Of a stretch of 64,000 bases of DNA, positions 1 to 8,280 are shown piece after piece. The translations under genes were made by a program, and so were the position numbers. Source of the stretch: Simkaniaceae bacterium (lineage in GTDB: Bacteria > Chlamydiota > Chlamydiia > Chlamydiales > Simkaniaceae); the NCBI GenBank assembly GCA_018399075.1, contig CP073763.1, positions 124,001 through 188,000 of the forward strand, in the 5' to 3' direction. The notes beneath the pieces are model-generated. The model worked only from the letters and a program-made list of their open reading frames with translations, made no database searches and was not told where the DNA came from. Each line of letters begins with the position of its first letter. Positions within the stretch are counted from its first letter, which is position 1.

Positions 1-3000
1 GACGTCTTAAGAACTAATAGCAAAAAGTTTGTAGAAGGGCTAGACCTAAAAACAAGAGATGGTTACTTTCCTTGTCTTCCCATCTTTTCAAGAGCATTTC
101 CTAGGTGTTATGAGACCTTGCAGTCTATCTTTACCGATCTTTTAGGTAGCGAATGGCTCCAGAAAGATATCTGTGCTATTCAAGACTATACAGCCGATAC
201 AACAACACTAGATAAAGACACTCTCTTAACTTGGAACATGGACAACTTCATGCTATGGTGCTCAGCCGTTCAAGGAGGAATAGTTCAACAGGAAAGGGAT
301 CAACAGATAGCTAAACAACATCAAGAGGCTTGGGAAAAGGATCAGTATGGAATGGTTGTTTCTGGAGCCTTAGCTTATGCAACAGCAACCCCTATTTTTA
401 TAGTGGGAGCAGTCGTAAAAATGGTTGTTAGCGCCATCGCAAGAAACACCGATCCAGAGGGGGAGGATTTTTATGTACAAGCTCTTCCAACCCTCGCCGC
501 TGCAGGAGTCGGAGGCTTAGGAGGTCTTTCTAAAGAACTTGCGGCCGCATTAGCTTTTGATTTAGCCGATTTACACAATCGGCTTCAAAGGAGAAATCAA
601 GGAGAAACCCTCTCTGGAAAAGAAGAAGCCGTTCGCAACATCGCCATGACATTTGTAAAAGCTCTTTTAACAGGGAGTATCCACGGCAATGACGAAAAAT
701 ATTTAAGAGATATTCTCGGTGGACTTTTCTCCGAAGCTATTCACCAACTTCCAGAAGCCGATGATACGACCCCATGGGGAAGAAAATTGCTCTGGATCGC
801 CTTAACACATCCTGATGTTCAAGGGGAGTTGATCAACAGACTCTTAGAAAGAAGGGCTCAAGAGCAAACAAAACCAGAAGAGCTCACAGACTCTCAATCT
901 ATAGACGAAACGCCCGAAATTCCTGAACCATTAGATCTTGAAGAGGATTTAGATCCATTCGTTCAAGAGGGGATAACAACTGGCCATCCCCCTACTTCTA
1001 TAGAACCTCAAACCATCTCCCTTTCATTAAGCATGGGAGTCCATAAAGCCTCTGACAAAGAATACCTCGTTTATCTTGACAACGGTCAAGGTCAACATAA
1101 ACAGATTGGGAAATTTTCAAACCAGGATAGCGCCCAATTCTTCCTAAATAAGTATACAGGCTATATCGCTCGACTCAACGAGCAAAACCGAGAAGTTGCA
1201 CAAACCAAAACCCATTACCATACCCAAGGGATGGATCCAGATGCCATCGCTAACCTCCCTTCCTTTGATCCCATTTACGTTCAAATCAGTGCTTGTGGAA
1301 GCAGCTCCAACGTTTATCAAGGAGCTCATAAAGTTCTCAGTACAGGAAGTAGAGAGGCAGCCATAAGCAAAGCTGTCAAGCTGATGGATGATCACGTTGC
1401 AAGCAACGCTCAAACCATCCACAGCTTTAAAACAGAAATGGCCGATCAAATCTTTAAATCCCCTTCTATTCCCCATCCAGTAAAAGTAAGAGAAGTTGAA
1501 CGGATCATCAGCGAACAGCACCAAGACACGCAAGCCCGCGTCCAAGCCACACAAACACAAAACAACTTAGACCAAGACCTTGCAGTCGCCAAAAAGAAAC
1601 GGACAACAAAAGCTAAAAGACAACGAAGAGAATGGCGGCATGAAAAAGACCATGCTACTGGACAAGCCGAAGCCTATGGACAAAGAATAGAAGACAACAA
1701 CTTTACCCTCCAGATCGCGGAAGGAACCACCACAAGAGAAGAAGTCACCCAAGTCAAACAAGAACTTCGAGAAACAAGACGAACAGCAACGATCGCAGCA
1801 TCGGGACTAGAAGAGAAAAGAGAAACATTTCAAAAGACCAAGAAAGATAAAGATCATAAAAGAGTTCAAAGGGCAACCGAAAGATTCAATCGAACAATGC
1901 ACGCGAGCACAGAAACCACAAATCGTTACTACCAAGTTCAAGGCGTAGACTATCAAGTTGACGCTCCCCCCGAAGTAACAGCGCCCCCTAAAGCCACCAC
2001 ATGGGGAAAAACACAAGCTTGGGTAAACAGCAATGTAAGCGGTAGCGGAGAAGTGAATGTTGTAACCGTTTCTGGGCCAAACGCACCCAATGCGCCATCC
2101 CTTGTTCATGTAAAACCAGCCCCCCAAAAAACCAAACCCACCACCTACACAGCAAGGCCCCAACAAGTCCACTTAGAAAACAGCGAACTTCAAGCTCCTC
2201 AATCAAGCTCCTCATCCAGTTACTATACCTATCAAGACACACAAGCCCTAGAAAGACAAAAAATGCTCGAAGCAAACATGGCCTTTCATTCTGCTCCTCA
2301 ACCGGTAGGGCGTCCCAACCCAGATATAGACTGGGGGCGAGGCGTGGCAAGAGGTGTTCAGTTGCCACCAATGGATATGCGTGAAGTGAGACAGTCTGGA
2401 GTTAGATCGCCAGAACAGACAGCTCCAGGAATGAAACATTATCCAGAAAGAGATCGGACCCAATCAAACATCCCTAAATGGCTCAGGTACTTTGCTAGTG
2501 CTGGAGAAACCTTAGATCCCCAAGAAAGAATTGACCGCAACACCCAAATATTTGTCGCACACACCAAGGCCCTAAGTAAAACCTTTGGGGAAATCGCTGA
2601 TGAGCTCCGCTCTTTTGGATGTATCAATGCAAAGTTCGATCAAGGAAAAATGACCCTTAAATTTGATCGGACAGTTTCCGATAGACTAGACCAACTAGTT
2701 AGTCAAAGACTCCCCGATATGAGTCACGTCAAACACTTCCGCTATGTGGAGTTTACAGCAAGCATAGCTAACGATGTTATGTTGCAAGCATTCATGATGC
2801 CCTTCTTCCAAGCACAAAAAACAAGACCCCTCCTCGATCGAGCCCTTGTCAGACCCGAAGGGTTTGGAAGACAGCTCAGAGCCATAGAAGCCATGCAAAG
2901 ACCCGTCTACCATAGTGGTATAGGAAGTCCTTGGAGTGAATTCGTTCCAACGCAACAAATTCATAGAAATGGGGTTATTAGCGAAAGAGCTGTTGCAAAA

Positions 3001-3573
3001 TTAACAGAACGACAGATTACTAAAATTACACCATTAAGACTCCCTTACCTTCAAAAAGGAGTCGATTATGAGTGGTTTGCAAAACATAGCCCTAGGATTG
3101 ATGCCCTAAGGCGTATAGCACGGAATGACAAAGAACTTCATAAGCTGGTGGCAAGAGAATTCTCACCTCAAGGTCTTAATGAGTTGCAGATAAGACGAAC
3201 CTTAGATTATGCAGGATTTAATACCTATGCAATCCCTGAGGGGCTACCAAGGAATGTTGTGGTGGGGTTTGCTGATAAAAACGGTGGCATGATATATAGG
3301 CTTGGAGGATCAACAGACAAGCAAAACCTAGTCGTCCGTGTATGCCCAGGGCTTGCTAAAGAAAGTCTTGCTTCATCGGTTTTGAAGGGAAAACATCTCA
3401 ACAAGGAGCTTCATGGAACATTAAGGCAGCAATATCCTTATGTGGTGCAGTCTAGAGGAAATCTATATCGTACAATTGATGGCAGATGGGTAAGAGTTGA
3501 TGGGAAAAAGTATGCAAAAAACAAAGCTTTCACTCATATCCCTTTAGAAATATACGAATTCAAAGGATGGTAA
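1..3573 (+). CDS. Large putative polymorphic toxin, 5' end outside window
   Basis: The frame is open from the first base (DVLRTNSKK...) with no stop before TAA at 3573, so the TTG at 118 is not a true start and the gene enters from the left; about 1190 residues are visible. Not recognised as a whole. A hydrophobic stretch (about residues 115-150 of the visible part) is followed by acidic and Pro-rich linkers, a highly charged Lys/Glu/Arg/Gln-rich, probably coiled-coil region (about 530-660), a Ser/Pro/Thr linker (about 680-800), and a compact C-terminal domain of roughly 150-200 residues ending in IYEFKGW. The stop codon overlaps the next gene, which has two more relatives directly downstream. 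A long modular protein with a C-terminal domain followed by repeated small acidic genes is the classic toxin-immunity layout. Function is inference; no catalytic motif was recognised. Confidence 0.55.
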   Translation, partial: DVLRTNSKKFVEGLDLKTRDGYFPCLPIFSRAFPRCYETLQSIFTDLLGSEWLQKDICAIQDYTADTTTLDKDTLLTWNMDNFMLWCSAVQGGIVQQERDQQIAKQHQEAWEKDQYGMVVSGALAYATATPIFIVGAVVKMVVSAIARNTDPEGEDFYVQALPTLAAAGVGGLGGLSKELAAALAFDLADLHNRLQRRNQGETLSGKEEAVRNIAMTFVKALLTGSIHGNDEKYLRDILGGLFSEAIHQLPEADDTTPWGRKLLWIALTHPDVQGELINRLLERRAQEQTKPEELTDSQSIDETPEIPEPLDLEEDLDPFVQEGITTGHPPTSIEPQTISLSLSMGVHKASDKEYLVYLDNGQGQHKQIGKFSNQDSAQFFLNKYTGYIARLNEQNREVAQTKTHYHTQGMDPDAIANLPSFDPIYVQISACGSSSNVYQGAHKVLSTGSREAAISKAVKLMDDHVASNAQTIHSFKTEMADQIFKSPSIPHPVKVREVERIISEQHQDTQARVQATQTQNNLDQDLAVAKKKRTTKAKRQRREWRHEKDHATGQAEAYGQRIEDNNFTLQIAEGTTTREEVTQVKQELRETRRTATIAASGLEEKRETFQKTKKDKDHKRVQRATERFNRTMHASTETTNRYYQVQGVDYQVDAPPEVTAPPKATTWGKTQAWVNSNVSGSGEVNVVTVSGPNAPNAPSLVHVKPAPQKTKPTTYTARPQQVHLENSELQAPQSSSSSSYYTYQDTQALERQKMLEANMAFHSAPQPVGRPNPDIDWGRGVARGVQLPPMDMREVRQSGVRSPEQTAPGMKHYPERDRTQSNIPKWLRYFASAGETLDPQERIDRNTQIFVAHTKALSKTFGEIADELRSFGCINAKFDQGKMTLKFDRTVSDRLDQLVSQRLPDMSHVKHFRYVEFTASIANDVMLQAFMMPFFQAQKTRPLLDRALVRPEGFGRQLRAIEAMQRPVYHSGIGSPWSEFVPTQQIHRNGVISERAVAKLTERQITKITPLRLPYLQKGVDYEWFAKHSPRIDALRRIARNDKELHKLVAREFSPQGLNELQIRRTLDYAGFNTYAIPEGLPRNVVVGFADKNGGMIYRLGGSTDKQNLVVRVCPGLAKESLASSVLKGKHLNKELHGTLRQQYPYVVQSRGNLYRTIDGRWVRVDGKKYAKNKAFTHIPLEIYEFKGW

Positions 3574-4091
3574 AAATGTCTGATATTGAGGATTTAACTG
3601 AAGAAGAAATAAAAGAAATAAAAGAATTTTACCCTCCATTTATAGCAAAAAAAATGATTGAGCTTACGGACGAGATAAATAACCGTAAACCAACCCATAT
3701 TGATGATTTTTATAGGTTACACTTAGCCACCTGGAAAATTTCCAACAAAACCTACCAAGAGCAACACTGGGGGAAACAGGGGCAATGGGGAGATAACTAC
3801 TCAGAAACAATGGAGGAATTTCTTTCTACTGGTAGAGCTGTTTTAGATACTAGTGACTATGCTGTTGAAATGACACCCAAGCAAAGGGAAATGTTGCAGA
3901 AGTTTTATGATATGATGGAAGGCTTCGATGGGGATGGAGATTCAGCAGACGATCCTGGATATGGTATTAATGATGCTGCAATTATTGAAGACCCAAAATT
4001 TGATAAATGCCGTCAGTATGCCAAACTTGTCTATGAAGAGCTATCGGGCGATGACTTAGACGCATGGGAAAGATCGAGATCAAAACAATAA
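3567..4091 (+). CDS. Putative immunity protein, copy 1
   Basis: A 174-residue soluble acidic protein with no signal peptide or membrane segment, starting inside the last codons of the upstream long gene (7-base overlap), which implies translational coupling. It shares an almost identical first ~90 residues and last ~55 residues with the next gene. Recognisable features are the N-terminal Glu/Lys-rich helix (DLTEEEIKEIKEF), an aromatic motif around WKISNKTYQEQHW, a central segment VLDTSDYAVEMTPKQREM, a DGDGDSADDPG acidic loop and the C-terminal YAKLVYEELSGDD. I do not recognise a named family. The position after a putative toxin and the presence of three paralogues make an immunity role likely, but this is inference. 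Confidence 0.6.
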   Translation: MVKMSDIEDLTEEEIKEIKEFYPPFIAKKMIELTDEINNRKPTHIDDFYRLHLATWKISNKTYQEQHWGKQGQWGDNYSETMEEFLSTGRAVLDTSDYAVEMTPKQREMLQKFYDMMEGFDGDGDSADDPGYGINDAAIIEDPKFDKCRQYAKLVYEELSGDDLDAWERSRSKQ

Positions 4092-4158
4092 AAATCTTAC
4101 TAATGAAGAGTAGCAAAGTGATAAGGCAATGAACTTTGACTCCATGATCGTAGATTAG

Positions 4159-4701
4159 ATGGTATTGTCAATTCAAAGGATGGTAAAAATGTCTGATATT
4201 GAGGATTTAACTGAAGAAGAAATAAAAGAAATAAAAGAATTTTACCCTCCATTTATAGCAAAAAAAATGATTGAGCTCACGGACGAGATAAATAACCGTA
4301 AACCAACCCATATTGATGATTTTTATAGGTTACACTTAGCCACCTGGAAAATTTCCAACAAAACCTACCAAGAGCAACACTGGGGGAAACAGGGGCAATG
4401 GGGAGATAACTACTCAGAAACAATGGAGGAGTTCCTAGGGACTGGTGAAGCTGTTCTTGATGCAAACACAGAAGGACGTGTTGAGATGACTCCCAACCAG
4501 AGGGAGATGCTGAAGAAATTATATGATATGTTGGATGACTTTGATGGTGATGGAGATTCAGCAGACGATCCTGGATATGGTATTAATGATGCTGCAATTA
4601 TTGAAGATCCCAAGTTTGATAAATGCCGAAAGTATGCCAAACTTGTCTATGAAGAGCTATCGGGCGATGACTTAGACGCATGGGAAAGATCAAAAAACTA
4701 A
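4159..4701 (+). CDS. Putative immunity protein, copy 2 (tandem duplicate)
   Basis: The track-length product is 180 residues from ATG 4159, but the real start is probably the ATG at 4180-4190, matching copy 1 (MVKMSDIEDL). The duplicated block begins upstream of the start: the ~20 bases ending the toxin gene (attcaaaggatggtaaaaatg) recur here, so the duplication included the 3' tip of the toxin gene. The first ~270 bases are nearly identical to copy 1, then a central block differs (VLDANTEGRVEMTPNQREM instead of VLDTSDYAVEMTPKQREM), then near-identity returns. This mosaic pattern suggests selection or recombination confined to a specificity segment. The function as an immunity protein is inferred from context. 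Confidence 0.6.
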   Translation: MVLSIQRMVKMSDIEDLTEEEIKEIKEFYPPFIAKKMIELTDEINNRKPTHIDDFYRLHLATWKISNKTYQEQHWGKQGQWGDNYSETMEEFLGTGEAVLDANTEGRVEMTPNQREMLKKLYDMLDDFDGDGDSADDPGYGINDAAIIEDPKFDKCRKYAKLVYEELSGDDLDAWERSKN

Positions 4702-4759
4702 AAACATTTAACTCGATACCAGATGAAACTGCGAAATATGAGCGAAACATAAAGGGAAA

Positions 4760-5617
4760 ATGGTAATAATTACAGATTTCAACGCAAACTTTCTGAATCT
4801 CATGAGGGCTATATGGATTTTGTCAGATAGCCCATATCAAGAAAGTTTTTGGGTGAGAAAAGAAAGGTCCTCAATATCCCTTCGAAAAGTTGTCAAGGAA
4901 ACAGTGGACAGCGATGATTTGATTTCTAACGCTATATGTTTCCAGGGAACTCTATGCACCTTTTTTCAAAATTATACAAAGGCAACAGAGGCTTTGGAGC
5001 TTGAAATAGTTGGACTGAAACTTGAAAACCCTCCAATAATATCTTTCAAAATGATTCAGTTAGAAACACTTAAAAAATTTCATGACGAGCTGCTTTTTTT
5101 TAAAGGACGGAAAAATTTTGGTCGTGTTGTTCGCGATTCGAAATGGAACGAAATCATTGAGCTTGCAAAATCTCTATACACAGAGCTGTCTAGGGAGGCA
5201 AATTTTGAAGAAATCTACCCTGAGTTCTTTTGCAATTTACAACGACGAGGGGGCAATGATAGGAAGAAACTGTGGGATTTTTCGATATTGTTGCGTTCAA
5301 TTTGGGAACTATCTAATAAAGATTACCAACAGCGTTTTTGGGTCGCAAAAGAAAAATATTATTCGGATTTTGCGTTAACAATGGAGAATTTGGAAGAAGA
5401 TATCGAAATTGTCCTTGATACTAGTGACCACGCCGTTGAAATGACCGACAAACAAAGAGAAATGATTCAAAATCTGTACGGCATGTTGGAGGATTTTGAT
5501 GCGTATGGGGTCAACAACGCGGCGATTATTGAAGACCTCAAGTTCGCAAAATGTCGGGAGTATGCTCAACTCGTTTATGAAGAACTTTCTGGGGATTATC
5601 TAGAGGCATGTGATTGA
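4760..5617 (+). CDS. Putative two-domain immunity-like protein, copy 3
   Basis: A 285-residue protein containing two diverged repeats of the fold seen in the two preceding genes: residues about 10-145 (RAIWILSDSPYQESFW ... LYTELS) and about 170-285 (RSIWELSNKDYQQRFW ... LVYEELSGD). The second repeat carries VLDTSDHAVEMTDKQREM, closer to the central block of copy 1 than to copy 2. The N-terminal DLTEEEIKE helix of the other copies is absent. It is a tandem-domain paralogue in the same cluster, 58 bases downstream of copy 2. It may be an immunity protein for another variant toxin domain or an evolving orphan; function is inference. Confidence 0.55.
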   Translation: MVIITDFNANFLNLMRAIWILSDSPYQESFWVRKERSSISLRKVVKETVDSDDLISNAICFQGTLCTFFQNYTKATEALELEIVGLKLENPPIISFKMIQLETLKKFHDELLFFKGRKNFGRVVRDSKWNEIIELAKSLYTELSREANFEEIYPEFFCNLQRRGGNDRKKLWDFSILLRSIWELSNKDYQQRFWVAKEKYYSDFALTMENLEEDIEIVLDTSDHAVEMTDKQREMIQNLYGMLEDFDAYGVNNAAIIEDLKFAKCREYAQLVYEELSGDYLEACD

Positions 5618-5650
5618 AATTGGGCTCTACAATAGCTTCCGCGAAAAGTT

Positions 5651-6088
5651 TTAGTCTTTGCCTTTTGAAAAAATCATCTTCTGATGCTCGATGCCTGCTT
5701 CATAAAACCGCTCTCCATTGGGTCTCCAGCCTAATTTAAGATAAAAAGGGATAGCTTCGGTTTGGGCGTGCATCATCATTTGATAGATAGGGTAGTCCTT
5801 TTGAGCGACTCTTTGCATCTCTTGCATCAATTTAGAAGCAATCCCTCTTCCACGAAACATTTCGAGGGTGGCAATCCTCTCAAACTTAACGAAGGTTTTT
5901 TCAACCCTTAATCTCCCCGTTGCTGCAGGCTCGTTTTCATAAAAAGCTAAAAAGTGGATAGAGGTTTTTTCAAAGGCATCGATCTCTTCTCTTTCAGGAA
6001 CTTTTTGTCCTTCAACAAAAACTTTCCGACGGATCATCAAACAGGTTTGATAATCTTCTTCTGTTTTGACGCGTTTTACAATAATCAT
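5651..6088 (-). CDS. GNAT family N-acetyltransferase
   Basis: A 145-residue single-domain acetyl-CoA-dependent N-acetyltransferase. The acetyl-CoA pyrophosphate-binding motif A is visible as RGRGIASKLM (about residues 80-89), preceded by the ERIATLEMF strand and followed by YLKLGWRPNGERFYEAGIEH, the usual motif B end of YjcF/ElaA-type enzymes. The N-terminal segment R-RKVFVEGQKVP-EE is also typical of that subgroup. Substrate unknown. It converges with the immunity-like cluster (33 bases between stops) and is probably monocistronic. Confidence 0.85.
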   Translation of the reverse strand: MIIVKRVKTEEDYQTCLMIRRKVFVEGQKVPEREEIDAFEKTSIHFLAFYENEPAATGRLRVEKTFVKFERIATLEMFRGRGIASKLMQEMQRVAQKDYPIYQMMMHAQTEAIPFYLKLGWRPNGERFYEAGIEHQKMIFSKGKD

Positions 6089-6131
6089 GCTCTAATTATT
6101 AAGAATAGGGGAAATGAAAACAAGAAAGGAA

Positions 6132-6153
6132 GAGCCCACTTCAAAGTGGGCTC
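6132..6153 (-). terminator. Intrinsic terminator
   Basis: A perfect 10-base inverted repeat GAGCCCACTT/AAGTGGGCTC with a 2-base nominal loop, followed on the minus strand by a pyrimidine-rich tract (TTCCTTTCTTGTTTTC). It lies 10 bases after the stop of the small secreted protein gene and probably ends its transcript. Confidence 0.75.
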
Positions 6154-6162
6154 ACCATAGGA

Positions 6163-6636
6163 TTAATAATTGGTATAAGGATTAGACTGCTGCTTACTAT
6201 TGCTACTATCACTTGGATAGCTATAATTACTATAGGGGTTTTGGCCCTGTTGCTGCTGTCCTTGTTGCTGCTGCGAGCCATCTCCATTTGATTGCGATTG
6301 GTCTTGGCGAGCATCTTTCATCACAGCTTCGACAGCTTGATCGGGAGAGATCGTTGTTTGTTGCCCTGTAAGGGTTTCAACTTCAGAAGAGTTAAGGGCC
6401 ATAGCTCTGAGACGTTGTGATACTGAAAAATGGCGACAAAACATGGTACGATGCATATCACTAAGCTGAGAAGCAAAGGCTTTTTCAGTTTCTGATAAAT
6501 GTGAACAGTCCGATGGAACAGTCGTTTGGGGCCTTGGTTGCGTCGTTGACTGCGATCCATTTGACTGATAGTTTGTCGAACCATTTGCAGCATAAGAAAG
6601 GGTTGCTATTCCCATTAATAAGACTAGTTTTTTCAT
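6163..6636 (-). CDS. Small secreted protein, Gln/Ser/Asn-rich C-terminus
   Basis: The start is placed at ATG 6636 because it gives a clean signal peptide (MKKLVLLMGIATLSYAANG) and has AAGGAG 10 bases upstream; the longer frame to 6735 only adds antisense overlap with mcsA. The 157-residue product has a cleavable signal, a conserved-looking middle (SDCSHLSETEKAFASQLS ... MFCRHFSVSQRL, with two Cys that could pair) and a low-complexity C-terminal tail of Gln, Ser, Asn and Tyr. No family recognised. It diverges from mcsA, with 83 bases between starts, so both promoters must lie in that gap. Likely periplasmic or surface-exposed. Confidence 0.7.
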   Translation of the reverse strand: MKKLVLLMGIATLSYAANGSTNYQSNGSQSTTQPRPQTTVPSDCSHLSETEKAFASQLSDMHRTMFCRHFSVSQRLRAMALNSSEVETLTGQQTTISPDQAVEAVMKDARQDQSQSNGDGSQQQQGQQQQGQNPYSNYSYPSDSSNSKQQSNPYTNY

Positions 6637-6719
6637 TAGCTTGTGCTCCTTGTCTATTTCTTTGAGAAATAGCACAACTCTTTTGATAATAAAAGAGAAT
6701 TTTAATATAGATTGAGAAC

Positions 6720-7232
6720 ATGCCTGAAAGACCAATAGAATGTAGCCAATGTAAAAAATGTGCCGATGTCATCTACACTGAGATGGTCGGTGAAACAACG
6801 ACGACAACAGAAATGTGTCGCGACTGTCCTGTTCTCAAGCATAAGCTTGAAGGAAAAGTGCCCGCTATGGGAACCCCTAAAAAAGAAGAAGGGCTTTGCT
6901 GTAGTCACTGCCATACCTCTTTGGAATCGGTCCTAATGGGAGAAGCACTAGGATGTAAAGACTGTTATTTCATCTTCCAAGATGTCCTTGTCGACCAACT
7001 AATGGAAACGCAGCTTATCTCACCAAGACTCAAACCAAGCTCTGCAAGCCCTACTCCAACACTACACATCGGGAAATCACCTTTTATCAATGGAAAATCA
7101 GAAAATTCCACTCGCATCCGCGATTTGAATGAAGCATTAAGTGAAGCCCTGAAAGGGGAAAATTATGAAGAAGCGGCATGGCTCCGCGATCAAATCAACT
7201 CCCTTACCAAGGCATCAGATGAGCGCGCCTAA
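6720..7232 (+). CDS. mcsA: McsA-like zinc-finger/UVR-domain protein
   Basis: A 170-residue protein with several Cys pairs (C8/C11/C14, C33/C36, C60-61/C64, C79/C82) forming two zinc-binding modules, followed by a C-terminal UVR domain at about 130-165 (LNEALSEALKGENYEEAAWL). This order is that of McsA, activator/adaptor of the protein-arginine kinase McsB in Firmicutes; Chlamydiae carry the same pair. The downstream mcsB start overlaps its stop by 14 bases, so they are co-translated. In Firmicutes the pair works with ClpC and CtsR; neither is present in this window. Confidence 0.85.
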   Translation: MPERPIECSQCKKCADVIYTEMVGETTTTTEMCRDCPVLKHKLEGKVPAMGTPKKEEGLCCSHCHTSLESVLMGEALGCKDCYFIFQDVLVDQLMETQLISPRLKPSSASPTPTLHIGKSPFINGKSENSTRIRDLNEALSEALKGENYEEAAWLRDQINSLTKASDERA

Positions 7233-8280
7233 CCCCTTTTTACAGCTGAAAGAAAATAGTTTTTGGGAAAAAAGTGACACCCCTATTTGGATCGCATCGA
7301 GCTTTTTTCTTCAGAGAAATTTAGCTTCAGACCCCTTCCCTCTAAAGATGGATAGTGGAAATTCACAGCGAACACTTGGAGCATTGAAACAAAGTCTTTT
7401 GAGCTTAGAAATGCTTGAAAATCCCCAATTCTTTGAGTTTGATGAGATCAAGGCAGCAGAAAAGGAATTCCTCCTAGAGCACTTTTTAGCCACATGTGAG
7501 TCGCAAAATCCCGAGTGCAAATCAGGGCTAGTGATTGATAATAGTGGGACATTTTTAGCTATGATCAATGGAGAAGACCATCTCGTGTTGCATTCTATCG
7601 AGTCCCATTCAGGATGGAAAGAGGCCTGGGAAAAACTGACTGATATTGAAGATTTCTTAGCAAAAAACCATACCTTTGCTTACTCAAACAAATTTGGTTA
7701 TCTCACTTCACAACTCTCCAATTCTGGAACAGCGCTTACTGTTCAAGCCTTTCTTCATCTCCCCTGCCTCGTAGAGCTCGATCAACTTGATGAGGTCCTC
7801 ATCAAGGACCTTGATGAAGAGGTTCAAGCCAATGGACTTTCTGGAACCTATGACTTTGTTGGAGACATTGTCATTATTCAAAACCGCTTCTGCCTTGGAC
7901 TCACTGAAGATCATATTTTGGAAGCTGTCCATAAAACTGCAACAAAGCTTGTCTCTCATGAAAAAAATCTCCGAGCTCACCTTAAAGAGACTCCCGATGC
8001 TCTTATTGTCGATAAGATTAGCCGAGCAATCGGTCTTCTCAAACATTCCTACCAAATCGATACTAAAGAAGCCCTCAATGCGATTAGCTTCATCAAACTA
8101 GGGATCGATCTCGAGTGGATCGAGGGGCTAACAGACCGAGATATCAATAAGATTTTCTTTGAAATCCGCCGTGGTCACCTTGCTTTATCTACAAAAGAGG
8201 AAATACCTCAAGAAAAGCTCGCTCAAAAACGGGCTGAGTTTCTACAATCGGCACTAAAGCCAATTGTGATGAAGTTATAA
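7219..8280 (+). CDS. mcsB: McsB-like phosphagen-kinase-fold protein with degenerate active site
   Basis: The start is set at ATG 7219 (MSAPNPFLQL), overlapping mcsA, giving 353 residues, the usual McsB length. The fold is recognisable throughout (GYLTS...GTAL, HLPCLVELDQL, IIQNRFCLGLTEDHIL, LGIDLEWIEGL). Key catalytic positions are altered compared with the McsB motifs I remember: SSRxRLARN reads SSFFLQRN (F29), the CPTN loop reads QLSN (Q165), the nucleotide-binding Arg in LRASV is replaced (LTVQA), and the RGIYGEG segment reads NGLSGTY. Protein-arginine kinase activity is therefore doubtful; a regulatory or pseudokinase role with McsA is plausible. The next gene starts on its last base. Confidence 0.8.
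   Translation: MSAPNPFLQLKENSFWEKSDTPIWIASSFFLQRNLASDPFPLKMDSGNSQRTLGALKQSLLSLEMLENPQFFEFDEIKAAEKEFLLEHFLATCESQNPECKSGLVIDNSGTFLAMINGEDHLVLHSIESHSGWKEAWEKLTDIEDFLAKNHTFAYSNKFGYLTSQLSNSGTALTVQAFLHLPCLVELDQLDEVLIKDLDEEVQANGLSGTYDFVGDIVIIQNRFCLGLTEDHILEAVHKTATKLVSHEKNLRAHLKETPDALIVDKISRAIGLLKHSYQIDTKEALNAISFIKLGIDLEWIEGLTDRDINKIFFEIRRGHLALSTKEEIPQEKLAQKRAEFLQSALKPIVMKL

Noticed and set aside
118-120. TTG at 118 as the start of the long first gene
   Set aside because: The frame is open to base 1 with protein-like composition and there is no ribosome site, so the gene begins outside the window.
1807-2371. Minus-strand frames within the large toxin-like gene
   Set aside because: Cys/Trp/Phe-rich nonsense composition typical of antisense frames, no start signal.
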